Source: a virus
Direction: 5' to 3' (one strand)
Virus record (IMG/VR): IMGVR_UViG_3300035670_000105
Coordinates: 26,163-90,162 of that record
Length of the DNA: 64,000 nucleotides
The translations under genes and the position numbers were made by a program. Of the stretch, positions 15,553 through 23,569 are shown piece after piece (position 1 is the stretch's first letter; each line of letters begins with the position of its first letter). The notes beneath the pieces were generated by a model. That model saw only the letters and a list, made by a program, of their open reading frames with translations. It was not told the origin of the DNA and searched no databases.

Positions 15553-16304
15553 TGAGCACTGACTGGAAGGCGCTTTGCGCTGAGCTGGTACTACAGATGG
15601 ATGCGATGGATGACTCTCGCCATTGGGACGACTCTCTTTATGAACGCGCCTGCGCCGCCCTGGCCCAGCCCGAGCCGCAGGGGGCGACGGATGAGGAGTT
15701 GGATACCTTTTTTCAGCAATGGAGAGATGTCAATACAGATGCTGAAAGCTGGTTGACTGATGAACAAGAGCGTCGCCTTGCCCGCGACCTGTTCGCCCGC
15801 TACGGACTGGCCCAGTCCGAGCCGCAGGGAGTGAGGCAAGAAGCAGTCCTGGACTGGCTGCGTAACGACGAAGCCTGGGGAACGATTGTCGCGCCGAAAA
15901 GCTGGCGAGCCCAAGATGACAAACTTTTGAACCTTCTACTACGAGCCATCGCTCATTTTGGCCGCGCCGCCATCAAGCCGGTGCCTGTCGCTGAGCGGTT
16001 GCCAGAACCCCACACGAAAGTCATCGCCCACTATCTGAACGATCTCGGAAATTCTCGGACCATTCTTGCTGAGTGGGTGCCAGCAAAGTCACGGACCGAT
16101 GACTGCTTAGTGGATGACGACTTTGCCGAATACGACGAAGAAGCCGATGAATACTATTGGCCGGAAGGCTGGTATGAAAGCATTGAGAACTGGGATGATT
16201 ACGGGGCTGTGTTTGTTCACGAAGGCATGATTACGCACTGGCAGCCGCTTCCGCGTGGGCCCCACTACGCCCTGCCGGTGTCGCAGCAGCAGGAGGTGAA
16301 GTAA
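15552..16304 (+). CDS. Mosaic family A protein with DUF551-like C-terminus
   Basis: A 250-residue protein. It has the family start (MSTDWKALCAELVLQMDAMDD), two copies of the AQPEPQGAT or AQSEPQGVR linker, then PVPVAERLPEPHTKVIAHYLN, ILAEWVP and ITHWQPLP. This last part is the pattern of the DUF551 domain seen in phage accessory proteins. It ends ALPVSQQQEVK. Starts and stops of the three family genes overlap. No biochemical role is known. Confidence 0.6.
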   Translation: MSTDWKALCAELVLQMDAMDDSRHWDDSLYERACAALAQPEPQGATDEELDTFFQQWRDVNTDAESWLTDEQERRLARDLFARYGLAQSEPQGVRQEAVLDWLRNDEAWGTIVAPKSWRAQDDKLLNLLLRAIAHFGRAAIKPVPVAERLPEPHTKVIAHYLNDLGNSRTILAEWVPAKSRTDDCLVDDDFAEYDEEADEYYWPEGWYESIENWDDYGAVFVHEGMITHWQPLPRGPHYALPVSQQQEVK

Positions 16305-16822
16305 TGAGCACTGACTGGAAGACGTCTTGCCGCCCTGAGTGCTTCGATTTTGCCCTAGATGTTGTTGGCGATCCTGAGGCAACAGAGTTGCGGCTCTACG
16401 TTGAAGCGCTAGAGGCCCGTTGCACCGCCGTAGCCCAGCCTAAGCCGCAGGGGGCGACGCTTGATGACATTGTGGAGCTGTGCGCCGAACACGAATTCAT
16501 GCTTGGCGTTGACGGTGCCAATGAGGACGAGAGTGCCGAAGGGCTTTTGGAAATCGCCTGCGCCGTCCTCGCCCGCTGGGGGCGCCCCGTCATTGAGCCG
16601 GTGCCTGTCACTGAGCGGTTGCCGGGAGAGGGAGATAAAAACGAGGAGGGTGAAGTATGGGTTGAAGAACCGGGCTATTCGCATTCGCTTGCGGACACAG
16701 GTGACTACGACTGGGAGCCACACCGCTATGTCCTACGTGATATTCAAGACCGAGACCATCGCCGTAACCATCGCTGGGTTCCCCACTGGGCCCTGCCGGT
16801 GCCGCAGCAGGAGGTGGAGTGA
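16304..16822 (+). CDS. Mosaic family A protein with DUF551-like C-terminus
   Basis: A 172-residue protein. Its MSTDWKTSCRP start is followed by a variable part, the linker AQPKPQGATLDD, ARWGRPVIEPVPVTERLPGEGD and a terminal HWALPVPQQEVE. It differs from its neighbours mainly in the middle. The ATG overlaps the preceding stop. It is the third copy of family A in this operon. Confidence 0.58.
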   Translation: MSTDWKTSCRPECFDFALDVVGDPEATELRLYVEALEARCTAVAQPKPQGATLDDIVELCAEHEFMLGVDGANEDESAEGLLEIACAVLARWGRPVIEPVPVTERLPGEGDKNEEGEVWVEEPGYSHSLADTGDYDWEPHRYVLRDIQDRDHRRNHRWVPHWALPVPQQEVE

Positions 16823-16865
16823 TGACTGACACTTTCCGTGCGCTATGCGATGAGGAGGAGAACTA

Positions 16866-17405
16866 ATGGCTGAGGACATTGACCTGGTCCGCACGATGGA
16901 CTCACGGACGTGGGCCGCTGAGTTCATGCGAATTACGGGCGGCGCGATTGACGAGCAGACCATGATCTCTTGGTTTGCCAACGCAATCATGTGCGGCTGG
17001 GATCATCACTACTGGCAGTCCGACGAGTACAAGCAAGCGGTGGCGAGTGCGCTGCAGCCGGAGCTGGTGCAGGAGTGGCGAGCAGCAGTAGGAGGTGGAG
17101 TGATGACACCTCTCTCACCAGAAGCTCAGGCTGTGCTGGATGCGCTCACGCAAAAAGAATACGGCCTAGATCCTGCGGACATTCCAAATGAAGCTCGGCG
17201 CCTGGCCTGTATAGCCGCCGCCGTATTGCGTGAGGCTGCGGATCAGGTGGTGCCAGAGCTTGGCAGGCCCCGCACGGCAGACGAGCGCACTTTGTACCAC
17301 GAAGGACGGCTTGATGCGGTCATTCGACACAGGCAGCATCTCCTCACCATCGCCGCCGAGCTGGAGCAGGTGGCAAATATCAACACTACGGAGGCAGCAT
17401 CATGA
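16866..17405 (+). CDS. Mosaic protein joining an N-terminal helical module to a family C module
   Basis: A 179-residue protein. Residues 1-60 form an acidic and aromatic helical module (MDSRTWAAEFMRITGG, WFANAIMCGWDHHYWQS). A short QPELVQEWRAAVGGGV piece resembles family B, and then TPLSPEAQAVLDALTQ to the end matches family C. An internal ATG at 17103 would give the family C part alone. The layout suggests a fusion, or two genes joined by loss of a stop. Confidence 0.55.
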   Translation: MAEDIDLVRTMDSRTWAAEFMRITGGAIDEQTMISWFANAIMCGWDHHYWQSDEYKQAVASALQPELVQEWRAAVGGGVMTPLSPEAQAVLDALTQKEYGLDPADIPNEARRLACIAAAVLREAADQVVPELGRPRTADERTLYHEGRLDAVIRHRQHLLTIAAELEQVANINTTEAAS

Positions 17406-17740
17406 GCAACGAACACCTGATCACCCCGCCGCCAGAACTGAGGCGGGAATGGCGCGAAAAGGCCACTGAAGCCGGGCTCGTTGACGAGGAAATCTTCGCC
17501 GCTTTCTCTATCCAATGGGGAGCCGACCAGGAACTGAAGGCGTGCTGTGAGTGGCTCATCGCTTGGGACACCTGCGAAGGTGAGAAACTTGCTTCTCTTT
17601 TGCGCGAAGGACGCCGCCCGCAGCCGCCGAGTTTGAAGGAGCAGGCACTGGAAGCTCAGCAACGCATGGGGGACGGAGGTTGCACACATGAGGACTGGCA
17701 GCTTGTCCGCCGCGCACTGGAGGCTCTGCCCAATGACTGA
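17402..17740 (+). CDS. Mosaic family B protein
   Basis: A 112-residue protein. It has the family B start (NEHLITPPPELRREWREKA), then QWGADQELKACCEWL, PPSLKEQALEA and a terminal VRRALEALPND. A second copy with the same blocks lies at 18017-18415. The ATG overlaps the preceding stop, as throughout this run. Function unknown. Confidence 0.6.
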   Translation: MSNEHLITPPPELRREWREKATEAGLVDEEIFAAFSIQWGADQELKACCEWLIAWDTCEGEKLASLLREGRRPQPPSLKEQALEAQQRMGDGGCTHEDWQLVRRALEALPND

Positions 17741-18020
17741 CCTATCACCCGCTGCCCAGGCGATAAAGGATGCCGTGCTTGCGCTCTATGCCGATGAAAT
17801 GGTTCACAAGTTCGGATGGCAGCTTGACGCGCCCACTGTTGCTGCCGCCCTGCGAGCTGCTGCAGATCAGGTGGTGCCGGAGCAGGCGCTTGAAGACGTG
17901 CCTGGTCGCTTTGTCAAGGGCTGCTGCCACGCCCGACTGCAGGACACACGCGCCGAACTTCTCGCCATCGCCGCCGAGCTGGAGCAGGCGGCTTCCAACA
18001 ACATTACGGAGAAACCATGA
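17733..18020 (+). CDS. Mosaic family C protein
   Basis: A 95-residue protein. It begins MTDLSPAAQAIKDAVLALY, continues VAAALRAAADQVVPEQ and ends ELLAIAAELEQAASNN. It shares these blocks with the C-terminal half of the gene at 16866-17405. The ATG at 17733 overlaps the end of the family B gene. The Ala/Leu/Glu helices may form a coiled coil. Function unknown. Confidence 0.6.
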   Translation: MTDLSPAAQAIKDAVLALYADEMVHKFGWQLDAPTVAAALRAAADQVVPEQALEDVPGRFVKGCCHARLQDTRAELLAIAAELEQAASNNITEKP

Positions 18021-18415
18021 ACACTGAACACCCGATCACCCCGCCGCCGGAGCTGGTGCAGCAGTGGCGAGCAGCAGCCAGCAACGTGCCAGCAACGTAC
18101 TTCTGTGAGGGAGTTCGCTTTGACTACATCGACTACATCGCCACCCGCGCCGCCCAATGGGGTGCCGACCAAGAGCTGGAGGCGTGCCGCATGGAGATCA
18201 TAGATGGAGCAGGACGTGCCTACATCAATGAAACTTGCAATCGCGTTTGCTTGGCCGATGACATTTGGTCCGCCCGACGCCCCAAGCCGCCGAGCTTGAA
18301 GGAGCAGGCACTAGCCGTGCTACCAGAAAGGCTTGGTAGTGGATTCATGGCAACAATCAACGACAAGGAACTTGACATCCTCCGCCGTGCTATCGAGGCC
18401 CTGCCCAATGACTGA
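18017..18415 (+). CDS. Mosaic family B protein
   Basis: A 132-residue second copy of family B. It has TEHPITPPPELVQQWRAAA, AAQWGADQELEACRME, RRPKPPSLKEQALAVL and ILRRAIEALPND. The segments between these blocks differ from the other copy. Its ends overlap both neighbours by 4 to 8 nt. Function unknown. Confidence 0.6.
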   Translation: MNTEHPITPPPELVQQWRAAASNVPATYFCEGVRFDYIDYIATRAAQWGADQELEACRMEIIDGAGRAYINETCNRVCLADDIWSARRPKPPSLKEQALAVLPERLGSGFMATINDKELDILRRAIEALPND

Positions 18416-18842
18416 CTCAAAGCAACAACACCGCGCCACGCCTGAGCAGTGGGCGAGTATTGACGACCCAGAGAATCCATTTGCCTACGAGGTTTGCATC
18501 CTCGAATTGCGCGACCGCATCGCAGCGCTGGAAGCAGGGCAAACCTGCCCGCACATCGTCACCAGCGACGAAGGGACCAGCTACTGCGCGTTGGCCGAGC
18601 AGACGCATTCCAAGCCAACTCCTAATGATCGCCAAATTAGGAGTTCGCCTGACCATTTTGAGCAGGTCAACAAAATGGTCACCAGCTCGCTGGTGGAGCG
18701 GGTTCAGAGTGCGATAAGTGATGTGGAGTTTCCGCATGGCACCGACGAAGCCCGCGCCGCGATTCGTGAGGTGGCGGCTTGGATACGGGAGCGCGGTTGG
18801 GACTTGGGAGCCCGAGCGCTGGAGCGGGAGGCCGAGGGATGA
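18408..18842 (+). CDS. Hypothetical accessory protein with a coiled-coil start
   Basis: A 144-residue protein. ATPEQWASIDDP, then VCILELRDRIAALEAG, resembles a block common in phage accessory proteins. The rest holds Cys residues (TCPHIV, SYCALA) and an amphipathic end (AIREVAAWIRERGWDLGARAL). The ATG at 18408 overlaps the family B stop. It ends 4 nt into the next gene. Confidence 0.55.
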   Translation: MTDSKQQHRATPEQWASIDDPENPFAYEVCILELRDRIAALEAGQTCPHIVTSDEGTSYCALAEQTHSKPTPNDRQIRSSPDHFEQVNKMVTSSLVERVQSAISDVEFPHGTDEARAAIREVAAWIRERGWDLGARALEREAEG

Positions 18843-19588
18843 TCACTGACGCCGACTTCCAGGTTCTCGCCGCCAACAATCGCGTTCCAGCGCTTGACCT
18901 CGCTCAGGTCTTCAGTGCTGGCGAACGCCAGAAACGAATTGACAGCTGGATGACTCAGCTGGAGCAACTCGGCGTCCTGACCGGCTACGACCGCAACGTG
19001 CTTCAGCAGTGGCAAGATGCCGGCTATCCAGGTGCACGCCCCCAGCTGTCGATCGAGATCAACGCTCCCTACAGAGAACAGGACGAAGAAAAGCAACAGA
19101 CCGCTGCTCAGCGACTAATTCGACAAGAGCAGCGCATGCTTGACGAATGGCTTAGACATGGGCAATTACGCACCGAAGTAGAACAAGAACAGCGCCTGCT
19201 GCGGCACTACCCCATCTCTTATCCCGCTTTCATCCGGCGTCAACAGGAACTGGAGCAAGCTCGCAAGGAAGCACTTCGCGCCCAACTCATCGCCGACCGC
19301 GAACGTCAAAAAGCTGAACAACTGGAAAGAGAAGCGCTTGAGTCCCTCAAGCGGCAAATGGAAGAAGATCGCAGGCAGCTCACCGCAAGGGTCGAGGCTT
19401 ACGTCGAAGACCCGCTGGGCAGCACCTTCGACCTGACCGAAGGCGAGTTCACCCACTGGTGCGACGAGATCGCCACCCCTGAGCAACTGGATGCGCTCAC
19501 CAATGCCTTGGCAGCCCGTGGCCGCTACAACGCGCTGCCACCCTGGCAGCGCTGGTTGCTCACGCGCCTTGCTCCCTTACTCGCCTAG
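18839..19588 (+). CDS. Coiled-coil protein, last gene of the plus-strand operon
   Basis: A 249-residue protein. The N-terminal 80 residues look globular (ITDADFQVLAANNRVPALDLAQVF). Residues about 85-195 form a long charged coiled coil with many Gln, Glu and Arg. The end (WQRWLLTRLAPLLA) is amphipathic. The ATG at 18839 overlaps the preceding stop. Its stop overlaps the integrase stop, so the two operons converge. Function unknown. Confidence 0.55.
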   Translation: MITDADFQVLAANNRVPALDLAQVFSAGERQKRIDSWMTQLEQLGVLTGYDRNVLQQWQDAGYPGARPQLSIEINAPYREQDEEKQQTAAQRLIRQEQRMLDEWLRHGQLRTEVEQEQRLLRHYPISYPAFIRRQQELEQARKEALRAQLIADRERQKAEQLEREALESLKRQMEEDRRQLTARVEAYVEDPLGSTFDLTEGEFTHWCDEIATPEQLDALTNALAARGRYNALPPWQRWLLTRLAPLLA

Positions 19589-20934
19589 TCGCTGCTCCCG
19601 CCCGAACCCAGCAGCTGCTGCAGTGCTGCCATCTGCAACCGCAACTGCTCCAGCTCCTGCCTCTCCCCATCAGCCAACACATCACGCCGCGCTGCGTCAA
19701 ACTGCTGCTGCTGGTGGCGGCGCATTCGACCTGGCGGCAGCCATCGCAGGTAGATGCGCTGATGCACCTCCCAGCTGTGCCCAAGCCATGCCGCTTGCTG
19801 CTCTGGATCCACGCCGGCCGTCTCAGCACTGGTGGCGCAGCGGATCGCATAGCTGTGCCGCAAGTCATACGGCCGCAGCCAATCCACACCCTCTCCCTCC
19901 GCCACTGGCGCCACCAATCGCTGCACGCCGCGCAGGGTGAACTGCTTGCGCAGGTACTGACCCAACTCAGCATTGTTCACCGGAATCATCACTCCGCCGC
20001 GCTGCTCCCATCTGATCGGCCAACGCTCCAGCAACTGGCCGCGGCGCCAGGGCCATTGCTCCGCCAGTCGGTAGCGCTGCAGCCAGCGGCCTGGCACCGG
20101 CGGCGCAAAGTGCGCCCTGGCGGATTTGGTGCGCATCTCACCCGGGATCGTCACCCATCCCCTCGCATCCACCCCCTCGATGTGCCACAGCTCATGCGGG
20201 CGGATGCCATAGGTGGCTGCCACGGCGAACACCCACTGGTTGAAGCCGTCCAACCCATCCAGCCATGCCTCGATCGCGCTGTCGCTGGGCACCAGCCGCA
20301 CCCGTAGCCCCTGGGCTGCAGCCAGTCGCACCGCCGCACCTCGCGGCCGGCGATTGCGCAGCTCGGCCAGCACTGGCGGCAGAGCCAGCTCAGGCGCAAC
20401 CCGATCGATCCAGCTGAGCACTTCCAGCCTGCGGTTGTAACTGCGCCGCTGCTCCAACGGATCCACCTGCCGGGCCCATTCACCCAGGGCCTGCGCCGAT
20501 GGCACGCCCTGGAGCTGGGCGATCCGCAGCCGCAGATCGTTGAGCAGATGCACCCGGCTGCCCTGCTTCGGGATCGCCTTGATCACCTCCGCACTCACCT
20601 GCTCCGCCAGCACCTGCCAGCTGCTGCCGCCACTGGAGCGCTGCTGAGGCCGTGGCTGCGGCCAGCCCTTCTGCTTCACCGCCAGCAGGCACAGCTCCGC
20701 CGCGGCCGTGATGTCCTCGCTGCGATCACAGCGCAGGGGGGCCAACGAGAACCGCTCCACCGTCATCCCCACCTCCATCCGCCGCACCCAGAGATGGGGC
20801 GAATCGCGGCGGCGCCACAACCGCCAGGGGCTGCCGGCCGCCTGTAACCGGCGCAGCGCCAGTAACCAGTGCGCCTCCACCTCCCCATCACCCCATCCCG
20901 CCTGTCTTGCCTGTGATGACGGATGAGACGACAT
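19585..20934 (-). CDS. int: Tyrosine-family integrase
   Basis: Site-specific recombinase for lysogenic integration, 449 residues from the ATG at 20934. Catalytic positions are visible: Arg245 in YGIRPHELWH, box II YDLRHSYA (Arg359, His360), His386 in LGHSW and the nucleophile Tyr395 in HQRIYLRW. An N-terminal SAM-like region (about 100-200) should bind core sites. The C-terminal tail beyond 400 is Gln-rich and helical. The frame is open upstream into the tRNA remnant, but that extension translates non-coding DNA. The tRNA-Met fragment 140 bp upstream marks the attachment site. Confidence 0.92.
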   Translation of the reverse strand: MSSHPSSQARQAGWGDGEVEAHWLLALRRLQAAGSPWRLWRRRDSPHLWVRRMEVGMTVERFSLAPLRCDRSEDITAAAELCLLAVKQKGWPQPRPQQRSSGGSSWQVLAEQVSAEVIKAIPKQGSRVHLLNDLRLRIAQLQGVPSAQALGEWARQVDPLEQRRSYNRRLEVLSWIDRVAPELALPPVLAELRNRRPRGAAVRLAAAQGLRVRLVPSDSAIEAWLDGLDGFNQWVFAVAATYGIRPHELWHIEGVDARGWVTIPGEMRTKSARAHFAPPVPGRWLQRYRLAEQWPWRRGQLLERWPIRWEQRGGVMIPVNNAELGQYLRKQFTLRGVQRLVAPVAEGEGVDWLRPYDLRHSYAIRCATSAETAGVDPEQQAAWLGHSWEVHQRIYLRWLPPGRMRRHQQQQFDAARRDVLADGERQELEQLRLQMAALQQLLGSGGSSD

Positions 20935-21046
20935 TCCATGCACGCTGGCGTGCACGAATCCTGCCGCATCCGGTCCATCTCTGTCCCTGTCTGTCACCCG
21001 TTGGACAGGCGGGAAGATCGGTGAGACGCCAGTGCTGGCCAATAAA

Positions 21047-21068
21047 AAACCCCGCCGGAGCGGGGTTT
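21047..21068 (-). terminator. Rho-independent terminator after the tRNA-Met remnant
   Basis: A 9-bp stem (AAACCCCGC / GCGGGGTTT) with a CGGA loop on the plus strand, followed on the minus strand by six T residues (21044-21049). It lies directly after the tRNA 3' end, as in an intact tRNA gene. It has probably been carried with the tRNA fragment so that the host tRNA still terminates after integration. Confidence 0.8.
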
Positions 21069-21075
21069 GTGAGAA

Positions 21076-21120
21076 TGGCTCGGGGGAGACTTGAACTCCC
21101 GACCTTGGGGTTATGAACCC
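21076..21120 (-). other. attP core: 3' portion of a tRNA-Met (CAT) gene
   Basis: The minus strand reads GGGTTCATAACCCC (anticodon loop with CAT and its 3' stem), the variable loop, a T-arm GGGAG-TTCAAGT-CTCCC, and the acceptor end CCGAGCC plus A, with no encoded CCA. The 5' half of the tRNA is missing, and the sequence beyond the anticodon loop does not pair. Such a 3' tRNA fragment beside an integrase is the standard form of a phage attP in a tRNA gene. Crossover would occur near the anticodon loop and restore a complete host tRNA. Confidence 0.82.
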
Positions 21121-21198
21121 ATCGACAAACCCCTGAGAAACCCCTGCTATCACAGGCTTCTCCATGCACGCCCCGCAGGCTGCCGTGCACGCCGGCTC

Positions 21199-21408
21199 TC
21201 AGTTCTCCTCCAACAGCAACCGGAACACCGTCAGCAGGCAGCTCTCCAGCAGTGCCTGCTGCAGGGCAGCCAGGCTGCACTCACCGCGGCGGTAGCGGCC
21301 CAGCGCGCCCTGCACATCGAGCAGCAACACCTCAGCCACCTCAGCCCCCTGAAACCCCTGCCGCTTCACCTGCTGCCGCCAGCGCAGTGGAATGATCCGC
21401 TTCCACAT
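21199..21408 (-). CDS. Small hypothetical protein next to attP
   Basis: A 69-residue basic helical protein (MWKRIIPLRWRQQVKRQ). Its Leu-rich second half (LLESCLLTVFRLLLEEN) could be amphipathic or membrane-associated. The ATG at 21408 follows the endolysin stop by 5 nt, which places it at the end of the late operon and perhaps in lysis. No family recognised. Confidence 0.5.
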   Translation of the reverse strand: MWKRIIPLRWRQQVKRQGFQGAEVAEVLLLDVQGALGRYRRGECSLAALQQALLESCLLTVFRLLLEEN

Positions 21409-21413
21409 CGTCC

Positions 21414-22616
21414 TCAGCCCCCATCCACCAAGAAGCGATGCACCCACATCCCGCCGCGGTTCAGATCCAGCGTGTTGCTCAGGTACACCCGGGCCGCGTC
21501 CGCAGCGCTGCTGCCTGCCACGCACGCGGCGTAGATGCACTGATCGCTGTAGAACCCATCGAAGAACTTCTCTGGACCGCGATACCGCCAGCTCTGCGCG
21601 TAGAACTCCCCCCAGGGATCCTTGACATCGAAGTCGTGACGCTTGCCGCCATCACGGCTCTTCAGTCCATCCAGCGCAATCACGTGGCCGCTCACCGTGA
21701 ACCAACCATGGGTGATCAGGAACTCACCAGCCTTCAGCCATTCACAGCACATGGCCAGCGATGCGCTGGCCTCGTAGCGGTAGGGCCTCCTGTAGCTGCG
21801 GATCACCGCGGCCATCACGCCAGGGCTGCCGGCTGAGCTGCCCTGCCGCTTAGCCTCCGCATCCAGCTTGCGGCGAATGCCCAGCACATCGGGATCGCCC
21901 ACCGCCATGCCGATCGCCGCGGCCTGACAGGTGCGGCTGTCGGGCTGGCTGATGTTCAAGGCCTTGATCGCCGTCACCCACTGCGTTCGCTCTGCCGGCT
22001 TCACCGCTGGCAAAGGTGGTGGCAGGGGGGCGTGTTGATCCATCAACGCCACGAGCTTGCTCGCGTAGGCCGGATCGGTGGCATACCCCTCCAGCACCAG
22101 CAATCGCGCCGCCTCCTTGCGATCCGCAGCGCGGTTCACCCCATGCCAGCGCTTGCCTTCGCTGCTGGTGTAATCGCGGTACCAGCGATCCACCAGATAC
22201 TTCACTGCCGCGTCCAGGCTCTCAAAGTCCTTGAACTCAGCGCGGATGGCCACCGGCTTGCCGTTCAGCACCTCTGTCGTGTTCTTCCAGGTGCCAGTGC
22301 CCTTCAGCCCGAACGGATTGTTCCTCCCTGAGAAGCTCTGGCCATGCCCGCTCTCCAGTGCCCACTGCGCTGCCACCAGCTCAGGGAACGCCGCCCCATG
22401 CCGCTGCGCCGCATGTGCGATCCCGCCCCAGCTATTACCCGCCACTTGGCTGCCACCCATCTCACCTTTGACCGGTGGCTCGGCGCGGAACATCTCCAGG
22501 AACTCCTCCTGCTGCTGCTTGCTCAGCAGTGTCCACGCCCAGTTCCACGCCGCATCCTGATGCGGCAACCGCTTCTCCCGATCTGTGTACCGCGCTGCAC
22601 TGAGAAAATCGGGCAC
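21414..22616 (-). CDS. Endolysin-like protein: GH73 glucosaminidase plus C39-type peptidase
   Basis: A 400-residue two-domain wall hydrolase. The N-terminal half has the FlgJ/GH73 pattern: IAHAAQRHGAAFPELVAAQWALESGHG with the likely catalytic Glu88, then NNPFGLKG and a terminal block VLEGYATDPAYASKLV. The C-terminal half looks like a papain-like C39_2 peptidase: SRTCQAAAIGMA with the likely nucleophile Cys, GHVIALDG with His, and DPWGEF with Asp. The GTG at 22616 is chosen because the promoter-like element lies 20 nt before it. It is the best candidate for host lysis. Confidence 0.78.
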   Translation of the reverse strand: MPDFLSAARYTDREKRLPHQDAAWNWAWTLLSKQQQEEFLEMFRAEPPVKGEMGGSQVAGNSWGGIAHAAQRHGAAFPELVAAQWALESGHGQSFSGRNNPFGLKGTGTWKNTTEVLNGKPVAIRAEFKDFESLDAAVKYLVDRWYRDYTSSEGKRWHGVNRAADRKEAARLLVLEGYATDPAYASKLVALMDQHAPLPPPLPAVKPAERTQWVTAIKALNISQPDSRTCQAAAIGMAVGDPDVLGIRRKLDAEAKRQGSSAGSPGVMAAVIRSYRRPYRYEASASLAMCCEWLKAGEFLITHGWFTVSGHVIALDGLKSRDGGKRHDFDVKDPWGEFYAQSWRYRGPEKFFDGFYSDQCIYAACVAGSSAADAARVYLSNTLDLNRGGMWVHRFLVDGG

Positions 22617-22636
22617 AGCATCGCCGCCAGTCCCCG

Positions 22637-22646
22637 GAGGGTATGA
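22637..22646 (-). promoter_or_regulatory. Promoter-like element before the endolysin
   Basis: Sense TCATACCCTC, 20 nt before the GTG at 22616. A longer open frame runs through it, so this copy decides the endolysin start. Confidence 0.5.
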
Positions 22647-22693
22647 GGGTGCCAGGGGCACCTCATGCACACTTGAGTGCTTGGGTGGTGGCG

Positions 22694-22996
22694 TCAGGGA
22701 CGGGCGTGACGCTCAGCTGTCACCCGTGGATCAAAGCGCTGCCACAAGGGGTCAAGATTCACGTTGCTCCAGTCCTCGCCAGTCAGCTCCTCCGCCAGTT
22801 GCCGCACACGGTTCTCCAACTCTGCACCACTGCATTCCCCCACCCATTGCGGGAAGTTCTGATCCAGATGCTGCAGCAGAAGTGGCGCAGCTCTCAAGAC
22901 CTGCCGCTGGACAAGCTGCTTGACCACTGGCTTGATCAGCGCTTCCACAACACCCAGCGCTGCAAGAAACCAAATCGCATCAAGAATCAAACGCAT
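22694..22996 (-). CDS. Small membrane protein, possible holin
   Basis: A 100-residue product with one N-terminal membrane segment (LILDAIWFLAALGVVEALI) and a hydrophilic amphipathic remainder. Its size, single membrane span and place directly before the endolysin fit a holin-like or spanin-like role, but there is no family match I can name. Confidence 0.5.
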   Translation of the reverse strand: MRLILDAIWFLAALGVVEALIKPVVKQLVQRQVLRAAPLLLQHLDQNFPQWVGECSGAELENRVRQLAEELTGEDWSNVNLDPLWQRFDPRVTAERHARP

Positions 22997-23006
22997 TGCA
23001 GTGCAC

Positions 23007-23444
23007 CTACCAGATCGACTCCAGCGCCCGCCAGTCCTTCTTGGTGAAGTCGTAGATGCCGTTCATTTGCGGCTGCATCAGGCTGTTGGCGCCAAGTGGC
23101 GCATGACCCAGGCCGAGCACGTGGCCCAACTCATGGCGGAACACCGTGGTGGAGAAGCTGCCGGTGCCGGGCATGCGAATCTCCCAGCCTTGCGAATCCC
23201 ACACTGCACTACCGGAAGTGCCAGGTGCCAGCTCACCATGATTGATGATCAGGTCGGCATCTTTGGGTTTGACGCGCTCGAACTTGATGCCCGTCAGGCG
23301 GTCGTCCACTTCGGCAATGATTTCGCGCATGAGATCGCGGTAGAGCGGCGTGTAGCTGCCCTTGGCGAAGCCATAGGTGAGCGTGTCGTTCTTGCCGAGA
23401 AACGACTGGGTGTGGTCTACCAGTTCGCGTTCAATGAGGCTCAT
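23007..23444 (-). CDS. Metzincin-type zinc metalloprotease (M10-like)
   Basis: A 145-residue single-domain protease. HELGHVLGLGH (residues 104-114) is the complete zinc-binding HExxHxxGxxH motif, and SLMQP (121-125) supplies the Met-turn. An upstream DADLIINHG segment fits the matrixin edge strand. There is no signal peptide or propeptide. The gene lies between fibre and lysis genes, so the enzyme may ride on the tail or act on host surface proteins. The ATG overlaps the stop of a 42-residue gene. Confidence 0.78.
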   Translation of the reverse strand: MSLIERELVDHTQSFLGKNDTLTYGFAKGSYTPLYRDLMREIIAEVDDRLTGIKFERVKPKDADLIINHGELAPGTSGSAVWDSQGWEIRMPGTGSFSTTVFRHELGHVLGLGHAPLGANSLMQPQMNGIYDFTKKDWRALESIW

Positions 23445-23569
23445 GGTTTGGCCTTGCGTTTGGGAGGTTTGACCGGCGGCTCAGGTTTGCCGGGTCGTTT
23501 GCTCATGCGCTCAGCAGCCTGCTGCTTGACCTTCGGATGTTTCTTGGCAGCTCTGATGTAAGGATTCAT
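23441..23569 (-). CDS. Very small basic protein (42 residues)
   Basis: An ATG at 23569 opens 42 codons giving MNPYIRAAKKHPKVKQQAAE and a Lys/Pro-rich end. The frame ends in TGA overlapping the metalloprotease ATG. Gene order and overlaps on both sides (the preceding stop is at 23566) support a real gene. The high charge suggests nucleic-acid binding or an accessory virion peptide. Confidence 0.55.
   Translation of the reverse strand: MNPYIRAAKKHPKVKQQAAERMSKRPGKPEPPVKPPKRKAKP

Noticed and set aside
21076-21165. Complete tRNA gene or N-terminal extension of the integrase through the tRNA region
   Set aside because: The 5' half of the tRNA does not pair and the acceptor arm lacks its partner. 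The integrase extension simply reads through non-coding attP DNA, and homology-like sequence begins after the ATG at 20934.
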